Shown here: piece after piece, positions 63,793 through 64,000 of the stretch
How the letters are laid out: each line of letters starts with the position of its first letter
How positions within the stretch are numbered: the stretch's first letter is position 1
Assembly (NCBI RefSeq): GCF_009817885.1
Contig: NZ_CP041764.1
Coordinates: forward strand, 3,348,001 to 3,412,000
DNA length: 64,000 nucleotides
DNA from: Serratia rhizosphaerae
Lineage (GTDB): Bacteria > Pseudomonadota > Gammaproteobacteria > Enterobacterales > Enterobacteriaceae
Reading direction: 5' to 3'
Program-made: the position numbers and the translations under genes
The notes under the pieces: generated by a model
What the model was told of the DNA's origin: nothing
What the model saw: only the letters and a program-made list of their open reading frames with translations
Database searches by the model: none

Positions 63793-64000
63793 TTAAAACG
63801 CCCAGTCTTCATCTTCGGTGATCATCGCCTTGCCAATCACGTAAGACGACCCCGAACCGGAGAAGAAATCGTGGTTCTCGTCGGCATTGGGTGAGAGCGC
63901 CGACAGAATCGCCGGGTTGACCTCCGCCATGGATGCCGGGAACAGCGCCTCGTAACCGAGGTTCATCAACGCTTTGTTGGCGTTGTAGTGCAGGAAGGTT
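63793..64000 (-). CDS. nrdF: Class Ib ribonucleotide reductase beta subunit, C-terminal end (partial)
   Basis: Only the last ~68 codons are in the window; the rest lies beyond base 64000. The translation ends LSPNADENHDFFSGSGSSYV followed by IGKAMITEDEDWAF, the characteristic C-terminal tail of NrdF that docks with the NrdE large subunit. NrdEF with NrdH and NrdI makes deoxyribonucleotides using a manganese-tyrosyl radical cofactor. In E. coli nrdF is followed directly by proV; here a transporter and two-component system lie between. Confidence 0.93.
   Translation of the reverse strand, partial: TFLHYNANKALMNLGYEALFPASMAEVNPAILSALSPNADENHDFFSGSGSSYVIGKAMITEDEDWAF

Overview
The window is an ordinary, gene-dense stretch of a gamma-proteobacterial chromosome. 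It comes from an Enterobacterales species, most likely Yersiniaceae (Serratia or a close relative). Gene order follows E. coli K-12 over long runs, the proteins are near-identical in length to their E. coli counterparts, and the coding DNA is GC-rich. The 16S hypervariable loops did not look like S. marcescens from memory, so genus is left open. I found no insertion sequence, prophage, CRISPR array or toxin island.

Region 1 (1-14.8 kb) is the envelope/lipid A/replication cluster, all on the plus strand: uppS (3' part), cdsA, rseP, bamA, skp, lpxD, fabZ, lpxA, lpxB, rnhB, dnaE and accA. Together these genes supply the lipid carrier, CDP-diacylglycerol, outer-membrane protein assembly, lipid A precursors, fatty-acid dehydration and malonyl-CoA, alongside RNase HII and DNA polymerase III alpha.

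Region 2 (14.9-24.1 kb) is yaeR, then a complete acid-stress lysine decarboxylation module (cadC, cadB, cadA) with the peptide transporter dtpC, then tilS and a small periplasmic cytochrome c. In E. coli the cad/dtpC genes sit elsewhere, and this position holds the constitutive decarboxylase ldcC.

Region 3 (24.2-33.0 kb) carries rof-yaeP (minus), yaeQ-arfB-nlpE (plus), proS, trmO-rcsF and the methionine ABC importer metNIQ (minus, behind tandem met boxes), then gmhB.

Region 4 (33.0-38.7 kb) is a full rRNA operon: P1/P2 promoters, boxA, 16S, tRNA-Ile(GAT), tRNA-Ala(TGC), 23S, 5S and terminator. It is a synteny break. The left side matches the E. coli rrnH neighbourhood and the right side matches the rrnG neighbourhood.

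Region 5 (38.9-47.3 kb) is kgtP, yfiM, pssA, pat, tapT, trxC and yfiF, in E. coli order.

Region 6 (47.4-59.3 kb) contains an emr multidrug efflux operon that includes its own outer-membrane factor, the ygaZH branched-chain amino acid exporter, an intact MFS exporter with a divergent LysR regulator, and the osmoprotectant importer proVWX. ProW has an expanded repetitive N-terminal tail.

Region 7 (59.3-64.0 kb) is a CitA/CitB-type (DpiBA) two-component system divergent from a 2-hydroxycarboxylate:sodium symporter. It lies between proV and the 3' end of nrdF, which are adjacent in E. coli.

The most interesting observations are the rrn-centred rearrangement, the coding minisatellite and evenly spaced Trp motifs in ProW, the run of five consecutive hairpins in the 23S-5S spacer, and the outer-membrane factor inside the emr operon. 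I saw no clear evidence of an entirely new system.
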